From NCBI GenBank assembly GCA_039028635.1, contig JBCCHV010000037.1, forward strand, positions 1 through 64,000: 64,000 nt of DNA, given 5' to 3'. The notes below the pieces were generated by a model, which saw nothing but the letters and a program-made list of their open reading frames with translations, was not told the DNA's origin and ran no database searches. The DNA is from Acidobacteriota bacterium (GTDB lineage: Bacteria; Acidobacteriota; Thermoanaerobaculia; Multivoradales; JBCCEF01). A program made the translations under genes and the position numbers. Positions 7,805 through 16,300 of the stretch are shown here, piece by piece; the first letter of the stretch is position 1, and each line of letters opens with the position of its first letter.

Positions 7805-8797
7805 ATGCAACGTTTTCAGCTGCCTTTTCCAATCCGCCGACTCGGCTCGCTCGTCGGTCTCGCCCTGGGTGCCGTCGCGCTGCTCGGCGGCTGCGCGATC
7901 CATCCTCCGGATCACCAGAACCAACAGGTCGTCAATCGCGGCGAGGGCAAAGACGAGTGGTGGCGATCGTTGCCGCGCCCCGCCTGGCAAGCCTTCGAGA
8001 AGATCGACCAGTCCCAGGACTGGTTCGAGGTCTATCGCGTGCGGCCGGGGGTGTTGGCGATCTACGAGCCGGGCCAGTTCGAGGAGGTCATCTCCTACCT
8101 CGTCCTCGGCGATGAGCGGGCCCTGCTCTTCGACACCGGCCTCGGCATCGGCGACATGGCTCGCCTGGTCGGCGAGCTGACGGACCTGCCGCTGACGGTG
8201 GTCAACTCCCACAGCCACTACGATCACATCGGCGGCAACCACGCCTTCGACACGGTGCTCAGCCCGGCCACCGACTACACCATCGCGCGCGCCGAAGGCC
8301 TGGCCCACGAGGAGGTCGCGGAGTTCGTCGGCCCCGGCTGGATCTGGAAGTCGACGCCGACCGGATTCGCGCCGGAGAGCTACGCCATTCGGCCCTTCTC
8401 CATCCGCCGAACCCTGACCGACGGCGAGCGCCTCGACCTCGGCGGCCGGGTTTTGGAGGTCCTCCTGACGCCCGGCCATGCGCCGGACGCGCTCTGTCTC
8501 CTGGACCGCGCCAACGGCTTGCTGTTCGTCGGCGACACCTTCTACCTCGCCCCCCTCTACACCCACCTCGAGGGCTCCGATTTCGACCGCTACCTCGAGA
8601 CCACGCGCCGCCTCGCCACCCTCGAGCCGCAGGTCGAGTGGCTGCTGCCGGGGCACAACGTGCCGCTGGTGGAGAGTCACTACCTACTGCGCCTGCGCGA
8701 CGCCTTCGAGCGCATCGCCGGCGGCATGGAGCCGAGCGTCATCAGCGATGGCAACCGCGAGTTTCGCTTCGACGGCTTCTCGGTGATCACGAAGTAG
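7805..8797 (+). CDS. MBL-fold metallo-hydrolase, lipoprotein
   Basis: A 330-aa metallo-beta-lactamase-fold protein. The N-terminus is a lipoprotein signal with lipobox LGGC, so it is probably attached to a membrane on the outer side of the inner membrane. The metal motif HXHXDH is present as H136-S-H-Y-D-H141 in NSHSHYDHIGG. Further ligands are suggested by TPGHAPDALCLLD and by the aspartate in FVGDTFYLAPL. The fold covers hydrolases of many kinds (glyoxalase II, lactonase, phosphodiesterase, beta-lactamase), so the reaction is not assigned. The ribosome-binding site is weak. The preceding 130 bp hold the divergent promoter region shared with the sulfatase. Confidence 0.87.
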   Translation: MQRFQLPFPIRRLGSLVGLALGAVALLGGCAIHPPDHQNQQVVNRGEGKDEWWRSLPRPAWQAFEKIDQSQDWFEVYRVRPGVLAIYEPGQFEEVISYLVLGDERALLFDTGLGIGDMARLVGELTDLPLTVVNSHSHYDHIGGNHAFDTVLSPATDYTIARAEGLAHEEVAEFVGPGWIWKSTPTGFAPESYAIRPFSIRRTLTDGERLDLGGRVLEVLLTPGHAPDALCLLDRANGLLFVGDTFYLAPLYTHLEGSDFDRYLETTRRLATLEPQVEWLLPGHNVPLVESHYLLRLRDAFERIAGGMEPSVISDGNREFRFDGFSVITK

Positions 8798-8888
8798 GGC
8801 CTTCGACGCGCTTGATTCAACCGCTTCCGACGCAGTGCGTCAGCCTTCGGGACGGGCGCCCGACGCTGAGACCATAAGACAAGCGTAC

Positions 8889-8934
8889 TTGACAAGAAAG
8901 CCACTGCTCCATATCCTCCTTGATGTCAATGACA
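8889..8934 (+). promoter_or_regulatory. Sigma70-type promoter and dyad for the membrane protein/XRE pair
   Basis: TTGACA (8889-8894), a 17-bp spacer and TATCCT (8912-8917) form a good housekeeping promoter facing right. Immediately downstream, TGTCA-A-TGACA (8924-8934) is a perfect 11-bp dyad at about the transcription start, a natural operator position for the XRE regulator encoded by the second gene. AGAAGGAG follows before the ATG at 8961. Confidence 0.6.
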
Positions 8935-8960
8935 CTTGACTTCAGAAGGAGTCGGAAGCA

Positions 8961-9389
8961 ATGACCGAAGACCAAAAATCCTCTTGGTCGGACTGTGGCA
9001 GCACAACCACGGATCGCCGCAACGGCCGGGTCGTCAACCTCTGGATGTTCGCCTGGTTGCTTCCCTGGCTCGCCCTCAGCGTCGCAATCGAGAAAGAGTG
9101 GATCACTCACGGTTGGTGGGCGGCGGTCGCCGCCATCGCCACTGGCTTGGTGGGCCTGGGGACGGTGATGGCCTATCGACGTTTTCTGCGCGAGGCGGAC
9201 GAGCTGCGCCGCAAGGTCGAGCTCGATGCCCTCGCCATCGCCATGGGCATCGGCCTGGTCGTCGGGATCACCAGCTGGCCTCTGGCGCGCGCTGGCCTCA
9301 CCGATCTCGCCGAGGTCCCCAATCTGATCGTCGTGATGATGGTGACCTACAGCATCGCCGTCCTCGTGGGCATGCGGCGCTACTCGTGA
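8961..9389 (+). CDS. Small membrane protein of unknown function, paired with an XRE regulator
   Basis: A 142-aa protein with three to four predicted membrane segments: about residues 30-48, 50-68, 92-112 and 118-137. A basic/acidic linker (YRRFLREADELRRKVELDALA) lies in the middle. I do not recognise a specific family with certainty. The arrangement (small integral membrane protein followed by a short YozG-like XRE protein) is a common two-gene unit in bacteria, in which the XRE protein is thought to regulate the pair. It is preceded by a strong promoter and GAAGGAG, and its stop overlaps the GTG start of the regulator. The membrane protein could be the sensor or the regulated function. Confidence 0.75.
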   Translation: MTEDQKSSWSDCGSTTTDRRNGRVVNLWMFAWLLPWLALSVAIEKEWITHGWWAAVAAIATGLVGLGTVMAYRRFLREADELRRKVELDALAIAMGIGLVVGITSWPLARAGLTDLAEVPNLIVVMMVTYSIAVLVGMRRYS

Positions 9390-9607
9390 AAAACCGCCTC
9401 AAGGTACTGCGGGCCGAGCGCAACTGGACCCAAGCCCGCCTGGCCCAGGAGCTCGGCGTCTCGCGCCAAACGGTCAACGCCATCGAAACCGGCAAGTTCG
9501 ACCCCAGCCTGCCCCTGGCCTTCCGCATCGCCCGCCTCTTCGAGCTCGCCATCGAGGAGATCTTCGAGGATCGAGAGCCGAACCAACAGCGGTCGCTCGA
9601 GCGTTGA
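9386..9607 (+). CDS. Short XRE-family (Cro/CI, YozG-like) regulator
   Basis: A 73-aa one-domain DNA-binding protein, KNRLKVLRAERNWTQARLAQ followed by ELGVSRQTVNAIETGKFDPS. This is a classical helix-turn-helix of the XRE type with the short length typical of YozG-like proteins. The GTG start overlaps the TGA of the preceding gene (GTGA, 9386-9389), so translation is coupled. Its stop lies inside a 13-bp hairpin that appears to be the terminator. It probably binds the dyad at 8924-8934. Confidence 0.9.
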   Translation: MKNRLKVLRAERNWTQARLAQELGVSRQTVNAIETGKFDPSLPLAFRIARLFELAIEEIFEDREPNQQRSLER

Positions 9608-9625
9608 GCACTCGCTCGAGCGACC
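9591..9625. terminator. Hairpin terminator between convergent genes
   Basis: GGTCGCTCGAGCG (9591-9603) pairs perfectly with CGCTCGAGCGACC (9613-9625) over 13 bp with a 9-nt loop. The stem starts inside the last codons of the XRE gene and sits 24 bp from the stop of the convergent CARDB gene. There is no T-run, so it may act for both strands or only stabilise mRNA ends. Confidence 0.55.
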
Positions 9626-9648
9626 GAAGAGCTGAGGAACCAGCGTCC

Positions 9649-11808
9649 CTAAGGCGCGGTTCCCAAACCGGGGCAGATACCTACATTCCCACAAACGTCC
9701 GGGTGCCACCCCGGAGGTAGGCTCGCCGAATCGGGACAACGAGGCTGGTGAAATCCCCAACCGTTGGGATGATTACCGCTAGGCACGCAGGTTGAGCCAT
9801 CCGCCCTGACCCCTCTGCAAATCCACTGCGCGCCAGCGGATGGCGGGAAAACCGGATTGCTGTGCTCCAAGCACAGGGTTGCTCCAACCTCGTTGTTGGG
9901 CGCACCGGAGGTGCAAGGCAAACAGAGCGCCTCTTCAGCAAAATCCACAGTCACAAAGAAAGAGTTGTTCTCTTCCCTCGATTCCGCGACTTCCTCTGTC
10001 GGATCCATGGTCACGACCAGAGAATAGAGACCCGGGGCCCAGCCCACGAAGGAAAACTCTTCTTCGCGACTCGTCATCGCTTCGAGAGCATCCACCGGAA
10101 CGAGCTCATTGACCACATAGTTTCCTGTCGGGTCCAAGACTGCCAGCCGAACCTTCGTCTCCGATGCCGCCAGCGAACCACTGTTGACAGTGTCGAACGT
10201 CACCGTGACTCGTTCCCTTTCAACAGGGTGCTGCGGGCTGAAATCCAAATCTCGAATCCGGAAATCGATACCGGAAGTCGAAGCAGACACACCGATGAAC
10301 GAGATTTCCTTATAGTTGTTGTCTTCTCGACCTTCGAGCAACTCGTCGTGAGAATCGACAGTCACCTCGATCCGATTCGAGCCAAGGGCGACGCCGAATC
10401 CGGAGTCGAGCGAACGGACCACGAAGCTACGCTCCGCTCCCGAAGCCAGACTGCCCACCCATAGAACTGACTCGCGAGTCACTCCACCTCCGCTGAAGCG
10501 GAGTCTGAAGCGGGTGTTCGGAGCGACTGCAGGACCCAGGTTTCTCACCCGAAGGGTCGCATCCACCGACTCACCGGCTTCCGGAGAAGCAGGGCTATGG
10601 CTGAGCTCTGTGATCACCAGGTCGGGATCCAGAGGACTCCCCTCGCAAGGAGTGATAAGGGTTCCGGAAACAGCACGGTGACAAGGCGGGAAGAGCCATT
10701 CCACATGGTGAAGAGGCACTTCTTCTTCGTTCACGAATGGCAGCTGGTTCCCAGCGTCATCCGTGCAAACTGCCCACCTCTCACCATCGGTACACATCCT
10801 GCGTTTCCATCCCCAAGGGGAACCGATCCTGGGATAACGTTCGGAACACTCCGTGGCATATCCATCATCGACCTGAACACACTCAACGATCGGAATTCCG
10901 TCAACTCGAAATCCGACGACGAAACAGTGCGTCAGATTCCGCGGTTCACGTCCAATGCACTCCCAGCAGAGATCGAACCCGCCAATGCCCTGCTGGCAGC
11001 GGCATTCGTCCGTCACGCATCGCGGTGGCGGAGGTGGAGGCGGGGGCGGCGGAGGTTCGCCACCACCGGCCACTCGTGTTTCACATCGATCGAGATGTCG
11101 ATTGAACACTTGCGGATGAGGGCACTCGCAGACTCTCTTGGCTCGATTGTAAACCTGCCCCAACCGACAAGGCAACCGAGCCTCCGGAGTGAACGTCAGA
11201 ACAGAGTCGCGGGGAAGCAGAGAGTTCCAGTCGATCGTGAGATCCTTGATCGGCTGAGGAACAAAGAGAAGGCTGAGCTTCGCCTCGAATGCACCGGTCA
11301 CCCTGTAGCCGCCAGCTCGAAGGCCGGTCCAGGTATGGTCCACTTTGACGGTGCAATGATTCGGTCTTCCCCGAAATCTGGGCCCTGGCCTCACGGCGAA
11401 ACAGACGTCGGAATCGTTCGGCTGAGTCAATCCATCCAGCAGCTCGAAGAAATCTCGATAGATGTCGCTAAGGACACCACTCTCCTCGGGCTCGCTCTTC
11501 ATCGGTTCAACAAAACTATGGCTGGCACTGACCAAGAAAGCCCCGAGCTCCGGAGGATTGAGGAACACGATAAAGGGATAGATTCCCTCCAACGGTATGC
11601 TGGCCGAAGCTCTCTGATAGACGTCCCATTTTCCGTTCGTCTTGCCGTCGAAACCAAAGATCCCGTTGTCGAACGACTCGATCGGGCCCTCGGTGATCTG
11701 CATCACATACTGCGAGCGTGCAGTAGGGGGAGCGAAGAGCCACAACAAGACGACGAGCAACCCGATGGCCGGATGCGCAAACTTGGCGATTCGATGACCG
11801 AGGCGCAT
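9649..11808 (-). CDS. Large secreted protein with poly-proline linker, Cys-rich region and two CARDB domains
   Basis: A 719-aa protein. The ATG at 11808 gives a signal peptide (IGLLVVLLWLFAPPTARSQ) and overlaps the stop of the upstream gene by one base (TAATG), so it is preferred over the longer open frame. Order: N-terminal unknown domain with a few Cys (to about residue 245), a run of about a dozen prolines, a Cys-rich segment (CVTDECRCQQ, CWECIGRE), then two CARDB-type Ig-like modules (VITELSHSPASPEAGESVDA and DFRIRDLDFSPQHPVERERV, each ending in an acidic REDNN/REENN turn), and a Cys-containing C-terminal cap (CLPCTSG). CARDB modules are adhesion-like and found on extracellular proteins. 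No enzyme motif is seen. The G+C is clearly lower than in neighbouring genes, which suggests transfer. Its function is unknown. Confidence 0.75.
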   Translation of the reverse strand: MRLGHRIAKFAHPAIGLLVVLLWLFAPPTARSQYVMQITEGPIESFDNGIFGFDGKTNGKWDVYQRASASIPLEGIYPFIVFLNPPELGAFLVSASHSFVEPMKSEPEESGVLSDIYRDFFELLDGLTQPNDSDVCFAVRPGPRFRGRPNHCTVKVDHTWTGLRAGGYRVTGAFEAKLSLLFVPQPIKDLTIDWNSLLPRDSVLTFTPEARLPCRLGQVYNRAKRVCECPHPQVFNRHLDRCETRVAGGGEPPPPPPPPPPPRCVTDECRCQQGIGGFDLCWECIGREPRNLTHCFVVGFRVDGIPIVECVQVDDGYATECSERYPRIGSPWGWKRRMCTDGERWAVCTDDAGNQLPFVNEEEVPLHHVEWLFPPCHRAVSGTLITPCEGSPLDPDLVITELSHSPASPEAGESVDATLRVRNLGPAVAPNTRFRLRFSGGGVTRESVLWVGSLASGAERSFVVRSLDSGFGVALGSNRIEVTVDSHDELLEGREDNNYKEISFIGVSASTSGIDFRIRDLDFSPQHPVERERVTVTFDTVNSGSLAASETKVRLAVLDPTGNYVVNELVPVDALEAMTSREEEFSFVGWAPGLYSLVVTMDPTEEVAESREENNSFFVTVDFAEEALCLPCTSGAPNNEVGATLCLEHSNPVFPPSAGAQWICRGVRADGSTCVPSGNHPNGWGFHQPRCPDSASLPPGWHPDVCGNVGICPGLGTAP

Positions 11809-12770
11809 TACTGAAGCCCGTCCCAAGGGAGGTCCAGAGCCAAGCCTTGCCGAGCGATCTCGAGGAACTGTGCAGCGCCGACATCGGTGAGGTAAACCCG
11901 TGACACTCGCGAGCTGTGATGCCATTTCACCAGGAACTCGAGCAGACCCGAGCGCAGGGGCTCACCAAGCGAATCCACGATTGCCCTCGCGGCTGCATCG
12001 TCAATGTCCGTCGTCGCTCGCCGAGCCGCTGAGAGCGACTGCAACCAAGAGTCCTCGTCCAGAAGAACACTCCGCTCACCAAGGAAATCAGCTCTAAGAG
12101 CGACAATCGGAACCTCGACGGCCCCCCTGAAAGCTGCCGCATGGTCTTCGAGCTCTCGCTCGAGCACCAGCTCGAGTTCCGCCTGCAAGCTCATCAGCTC
12201 AGGTCCCGACAGACCATCCCGAGAGGGCTCAATGAGCCGAGCGAAGTACCCCTTCCTTTCCGCGTCGTCGGCTTCCAGATAGGCATCCGCAAACCGGATG
12301 ATGGCGCCACTCAATGGGAAGAGATCGGGCCGCTTCGCAACATCGGCCGAGATGACCACCGACGTCAGGAGAGAGCCACCATCGACAGGCTGGATATGCT
12401 CCACCGTAAGCCCGTACGCAATCTCGGCTCCATCGAGAGCCGAAGCGAGGTCCTCAACTCGAGTCTCGCGAACAAGAGCAGCAATCTCCTGCTCCCGCGC
12501 CAACGCCACGGTCCCTCGTTCACTGCCAAGCCACCACTCAGGGTTCTCGGTTCTCCAGGAACGGACCTCCTCATGCTGCCAATCGGTCAAGGATCGTCCG
12601 TAGAGCGCATCGCGGGTACGCCGCAAGTCGTCCTCAGATTGAGGAGGCTCGCTTGGCGAGCTGTCCCCTCGCAGGTCCTCCGGAATTTCATAGTCCGAAT
12701 CGAGCTGTCCCGAGGCGCTGGCCGAGAGTACTGAGAGCAGAAGAGCTGCCGCCAATACAGAAGTCTTCAC
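11808..12770 (-). CDS. Secreted protein of unknown function, operon partner of the CARDB protein
   Basis: A 320-aa protein. The GTG at 12770 is chosen because AGGAGAT precedes it and because it yields a short clean signal peptide (VKTSVLAAALLLSVLSASASG). The mature protein is acidic and mostly helical by composition. It contains PEWWLGSERGTVALAREQEIAAL and repeated Glu/Leu-rich stretches, and no motif that I recognise. It is coupled to the CARDB gene by TAATG. Base composition is the same low G+C as its partner. The pair reads as one secreted two-component unit; its job is unknown. Confidence 0.7.
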   Translation of the reverse strand: MKTSVLAAALLLSVLSASASGQLDSDYEIPEDLRGDSSPSEPPQSEDDLRRTRDALYGRSLTDWQHEEVRSWRTENPEWWLGSERGTVALAREQEIAALVRETRVEDLASALDGAEIAYGLTVEHIQPVDGGSLLTSVVISADVAKRPDLFPLSGAIIRFADAYLEADDAERKGYFARLIEPSRDGLSGPELMSLQAELELVLERELEDHAAAFRGAVEVPIVALRADFLGERSVLLDEDSWLQSLSAARRATTDIDDAAARAIVDSLGEPLRSGLLEFLVKWHHSSRVSRVYLTDVGAAQFLEIARQGLALDLPWDGLQ

Positions 12771-12805
12771 AGTCGGATCTCCTATTCGTGATGAACCTGA
12801 ACTGA

Positions 12806-12823
12806 CGACCAACAAGTTGGTCG
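12806..12823. promoter_or_regulatory. 18-bp perfect palindrome upstream of the secreted pair
   Basis: CGACCAACAAGTTGGTCG has 8-bp arms around AA and lies 35 bp upstream of the GTG at 12770 (leftward gene). It may be an operator, or a hairpin in the 5' leader of the two-gene operon. No cognate regulator is encoded next to it; the nearest is the XRE protein at 9386. Confidence 0.55.
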
Positions 12824-12824
12824 C

Positions 12825-12863
12825 CACCTTCAGTTCCAGCCCATCGACCGGGCACTGAAGGTG
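12825..12863. promoter_or_regulatory. 10-bp inverted repeat in the same leader
   Basis: CACCTTCAGT (12825-12834) and ACTGAAGGTG (12854-12863) are perfect inverted repeats with a 19-bp spacer, abutting the palindrome at 12806-12823. Together they would give two stacked hairpins in a leftward transcript, suggesting attenuation or a protein-bound leader. Confidence 0.5.
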
Positions 12864-13324
12864 ACCGACCTACACTGGTGAGGCGAGCAGCTTGATCTCG
12901 AAGGAGTCCCCAGAACGACAACCGCTACCTACTCAGGTCAGGCCGACCAGCATGAGTCTCGAGAACAGGCAGGTCGTTCGCAAGTTGTGGCACCTTGCGT
13001 GGCTATCGCAAGGCGCCCCGTGCCGACGCCGATTCCGCGAGCGGAGGCGAAAACGCTGGGCGAAGAGGGATTCGACGAAGCTCGAAGTCTTACCAGAGCG
13101 GGACCAAGACTTGCGAAGAATGGTTTTCGCCTTGCCTAGCCAGGGCATCGACCAAGGGTCTGAGTCTGACGGTCGGCTTCGTCGAAGTCGGTGGCTGGAG
13201 CGGCTCGATCGTGGCTCCGGGCATCTATCCGGTGACCTGCTTCCACAACGCCACCCACCAGGGCCGCACCTACTCGGCCGTCACCAGATCTTGTTCTCGA
13301 CCCCAACCTTCTGAGCTTTCGAGG

Positions 13325-13356
13325 CCGGCGGGCCCGCAGCCACCAGGGCCCGCCGG
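13325..13356. terminator. Strong GC hairpin after the ABC/M1 gene
   Basis: CCGGCGGGCCC (13325-13335) pairs perfectly with GGGCCCGCCGG (13346-13356) over 11 bp with a 10-nt loop. It lies just past the stop of the leftward ABC permease/M1 gene. No T-run follows on either strand. Confidence 0.5.
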
Positions 13357-13370
13357 TCGCCCACCAAACC

Positions 13371-16300
13371 TCAGAGGTCGATCATCGCCTTCGACCGCTG
13401 GAGCTGCAGCACCCGCGCCTCGGGATCGACCACCAACCGCTGCGGCTCGAAGGGTACGGTCCAGGACAGACGACGCCGTTCGCCGGCGCCGAGCTCGACC
13501 GCCGTCCGACCCTCGCGGAAGCCCTCCTCGGCGAAGCGTTCACCGACCTCGGCAGCGACCTCGACGGTGGCACGGCCGGTACCGACGTTCTCGAGCACGG
13601 CCTGCACCTGCCAGCTCCCGTCCTGAGCCACCACCTCGACCTCCTGGAGACGGTACTCGGGCAGCACCACCTCGAAAAACCACTGGTCGACGAGCGCCCG
13701 AAAGGCTTGCCTGTCGGCGGCATAGGGCTCCAAGAAGGCGAGGTAGTCGTGCAGGGCCGGATAGTCGCCGCTTTCGTGGTAGCGCTCCACGAAGGCGCGA
13801 ATGCCGGCGAAGGAAGCTTCCGGACCGAGATGGTCGTGCAGCATCCAGAGCGCCCAGCCGCCCTTCTCGAAGATCACCGTCTCGTCGCCGGGCCAGTGCT
13901 CTTCCGTCTCCACCAGAGGCCGCTCCGAGTCGAGGCGCCGGTTTCTGACATAGCGCTCTTCGAAACGCTTGGCGGTCTCGATGCGCCCCTGCGGACCCCG
14001 GATGTCTTCGAGCAGAACCAACGCCGAGAAGTGCGCCATGCCCTCGATCAAGACGTCGGCCCCGGGTCCCTCCCCCGGCACCAGCAGGTTGAACCACCAT
14101 TGGTGAGCGGCTTCGTGGGCCGTCACCAGAGAGGCCAAGCGGGAGTGGGGGTCGCTCTTGGTGAGAAAGCCGAGGCTCTCCGAGAACGGAATGTTGGTGG
14201 GAAAGCCCTGCGCGTTCTGAAGGTAGGCCGGGTACTCGCTGATCCGCAGCTCTTCCCAAGGGTAGGGGAAGAACCACTGCGAGAACTTTTCCCGCGCCTG
14301 CGCCAGGGTGTGCAGCATCTCGTCGACGTTGGCGTCGTGGGTCGGGTGATAGAAGATCGCCGCGCCGCCCTGCCGTCGCACCTCCCAGCGCCCGGCGATC
14401 AGGTTGAGGGTGCGCACCGGATAGTCGCTCTCCCACACCACCGTCGTCTGGCCATCCTCGGAGCGCGCCGCGGTCTTCACGCCCACCGAGTTGACCGTGT
14501 ACTCGCTCGGCGCCGTCACCTCGACCCGGGTGGTGAAGGCCCGCGAGTTGCCGGAGATGGGCTCGAGCTCTTGACGCCAGAAGTCCTTCGGGACTTCGGC
14601 CGGCTCCGGCCGATTCTCACGATCGACCCCGATCCAAGACAGGTAGCCGGGTAAAGGGATGAAGTCCGTTCCGCGCACCGACAGCAGCACGCCGGACGGC
14701 AGAACGAACTGAGAGGCTCCGCCGCCGTTGCGGGAGACACCTCGCGGGAACACCGAGCGGAAAGAGAAGTCCAAACGCCCTTCGCCCCCGGGCTCCAGAG
14801 GCTGCGGCGGTGTCAAGACGTGCAGACCGGAGCGATCTTCGGAGGCAATCTCCTCGCCGTTCCAACGCCAAGCGATGTTCTCGAAGGACTGGCCGACGGT
14901 GAAGGCCAGCCGCTCCATCGCCTGCGGAGTGTCGTTGACCAGCGAATAGAACCCCTGCATGTCGACGGACCGACCCGCCGGATCGAGGTCGAGGTCGAGG
15001 TCGACATGGGAGACCGCCGGCGGCCGGTAGTCCTTCCAGGTGGCGTAGTTCTGGCGCCAGTACTGCTTGGCGAGCTTCTCCGCCTGCGGGCCCTGGTAGC
15101 CATTGCGAATCTCGTAGGCGAGCACGCCCGACGCCAACACGGGCAGGAGCGCAACAGGAGCCAGCCGCAGCACCCGCCGCCCGAGGGCCCGCGCGCGGCG
15201 CCGTTGCGCCACCTGGACGACGTCCGTCTGGCGGCGAGCGAAGAGCTCGACGGCGAGGGCGGTGAAGAGCAGCGCCAGGGAGACCATCAGCAAGCGGTTG
15301 AGCAACAGGCCCCGACCGTGGAATGCGAAGGGACCGAGATCGGTCCAGGGAATGGTGCCCCAGAGATCCCAATTGGTGAGCCAGGTCATCTTGCCGCTGA
15401 CGTGGGCGAAGACGCTCGCCACCAGTGCCGAGATGCCGGCCGCGTAGGTCAAGTAGCGATTGCGCAGCAGGGCGAACAGCAGCACCACGAAGGCGTTCCA
15501 GACCAAGTAGGTGGGAAGGAGCACCGGCCCCCACACCACCAGCAGAGGCCAGAGCTCGAAGTGACCCCCTTCCTGAAAAGCGAGTATCGTGGCGCTGACC
15601 GCCAGGCAGCCGAGGATCAAGGCGACGGCGACCACGGCACCAGCCAGAGACCGTCCAACGAGCAGCGCAGCGGTGCCGACGGGCGAGCTGTAGAGCAGGG
15701 CGTCGAAGCGCGTCGTCTGGTCCCGCACCATCGCCTCGGTGGTGAAGAACAGCAGCACCAGGGCGAGCAGGAACCCCAGCATCTCGAGGGCGCCGACGGC
15801 GAGATTGCCGGCGGTCACCAACAGCGGCGCCCCCAACGGACCGCTGCGGCCGATGCCCTCTTCGAGCATCAAGGACATCACCAGCGGTAGCACCACGAAG
15901 ACACCCGGCTGAGCGACCAGCTCGCGCAGCTCGCCGACCAGCACGCGCCACATCGAGCGCATGAATCCGGGAGCCGAAACGGTCATCCGCAGATCGGCCA
16001 GGGGCTGCTCCGAGATCTTCGGCGCCACCCCCTCAGAAGACCGCCGCCACCAGCGCAAAGAGAATCGCCGAGGGACCGCCACCGCCCCGTGACGGCGGCA
16101 ATGGCGGATCGCAGCGACCACCGCCAGCAGCGGCACCGCCATCACCCACAGGCGATTGAGCCAGAAGGTGCTGTCGTAGGCGACGGCAGTGGTGTTGTAG
16201 AACTCTGCACCGCGATCCACCGTCAGGAGCGAGCCGCGCAGCCAGCGGAAGGCGGACGGGTCGAGCACCTGCAGCCAGCGGTCGACGGATGCCGGCAGCC

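Larger units (their letters stand above)
12771..13322. other. Non-coding leader and junction region
   Basis: About 550 bp without a supported gene. Next to the GTG at 12770 lie the palindrome at 12806-12823 and the inverted repeat at 12825-12863. From about 13190 the sequence becomes GC-rich again, and one frame reads GGWSGSIVAPGIYPVTCF as if from a protein, but with no start and no stop in proper place. This could be a remnant of a native gene cut at the edge of the lower-GC insert. I could not identify it. Confidence 0.45.

Noticed and set aside
8829-8841. GACGCA-G-TGCGTC dyad after the MBL gene
   Set aside because: Short and without T-run or position that would fix a role; could be a weak terminator but not supported enough to list.
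11025-11060. GGCGGAGGTGGA-like low-complexity stretch, possible microsatellite
   Set aside because: On the minus strand it encodes the poly-proline linker of the CARDB protein, in frame and between two domains.
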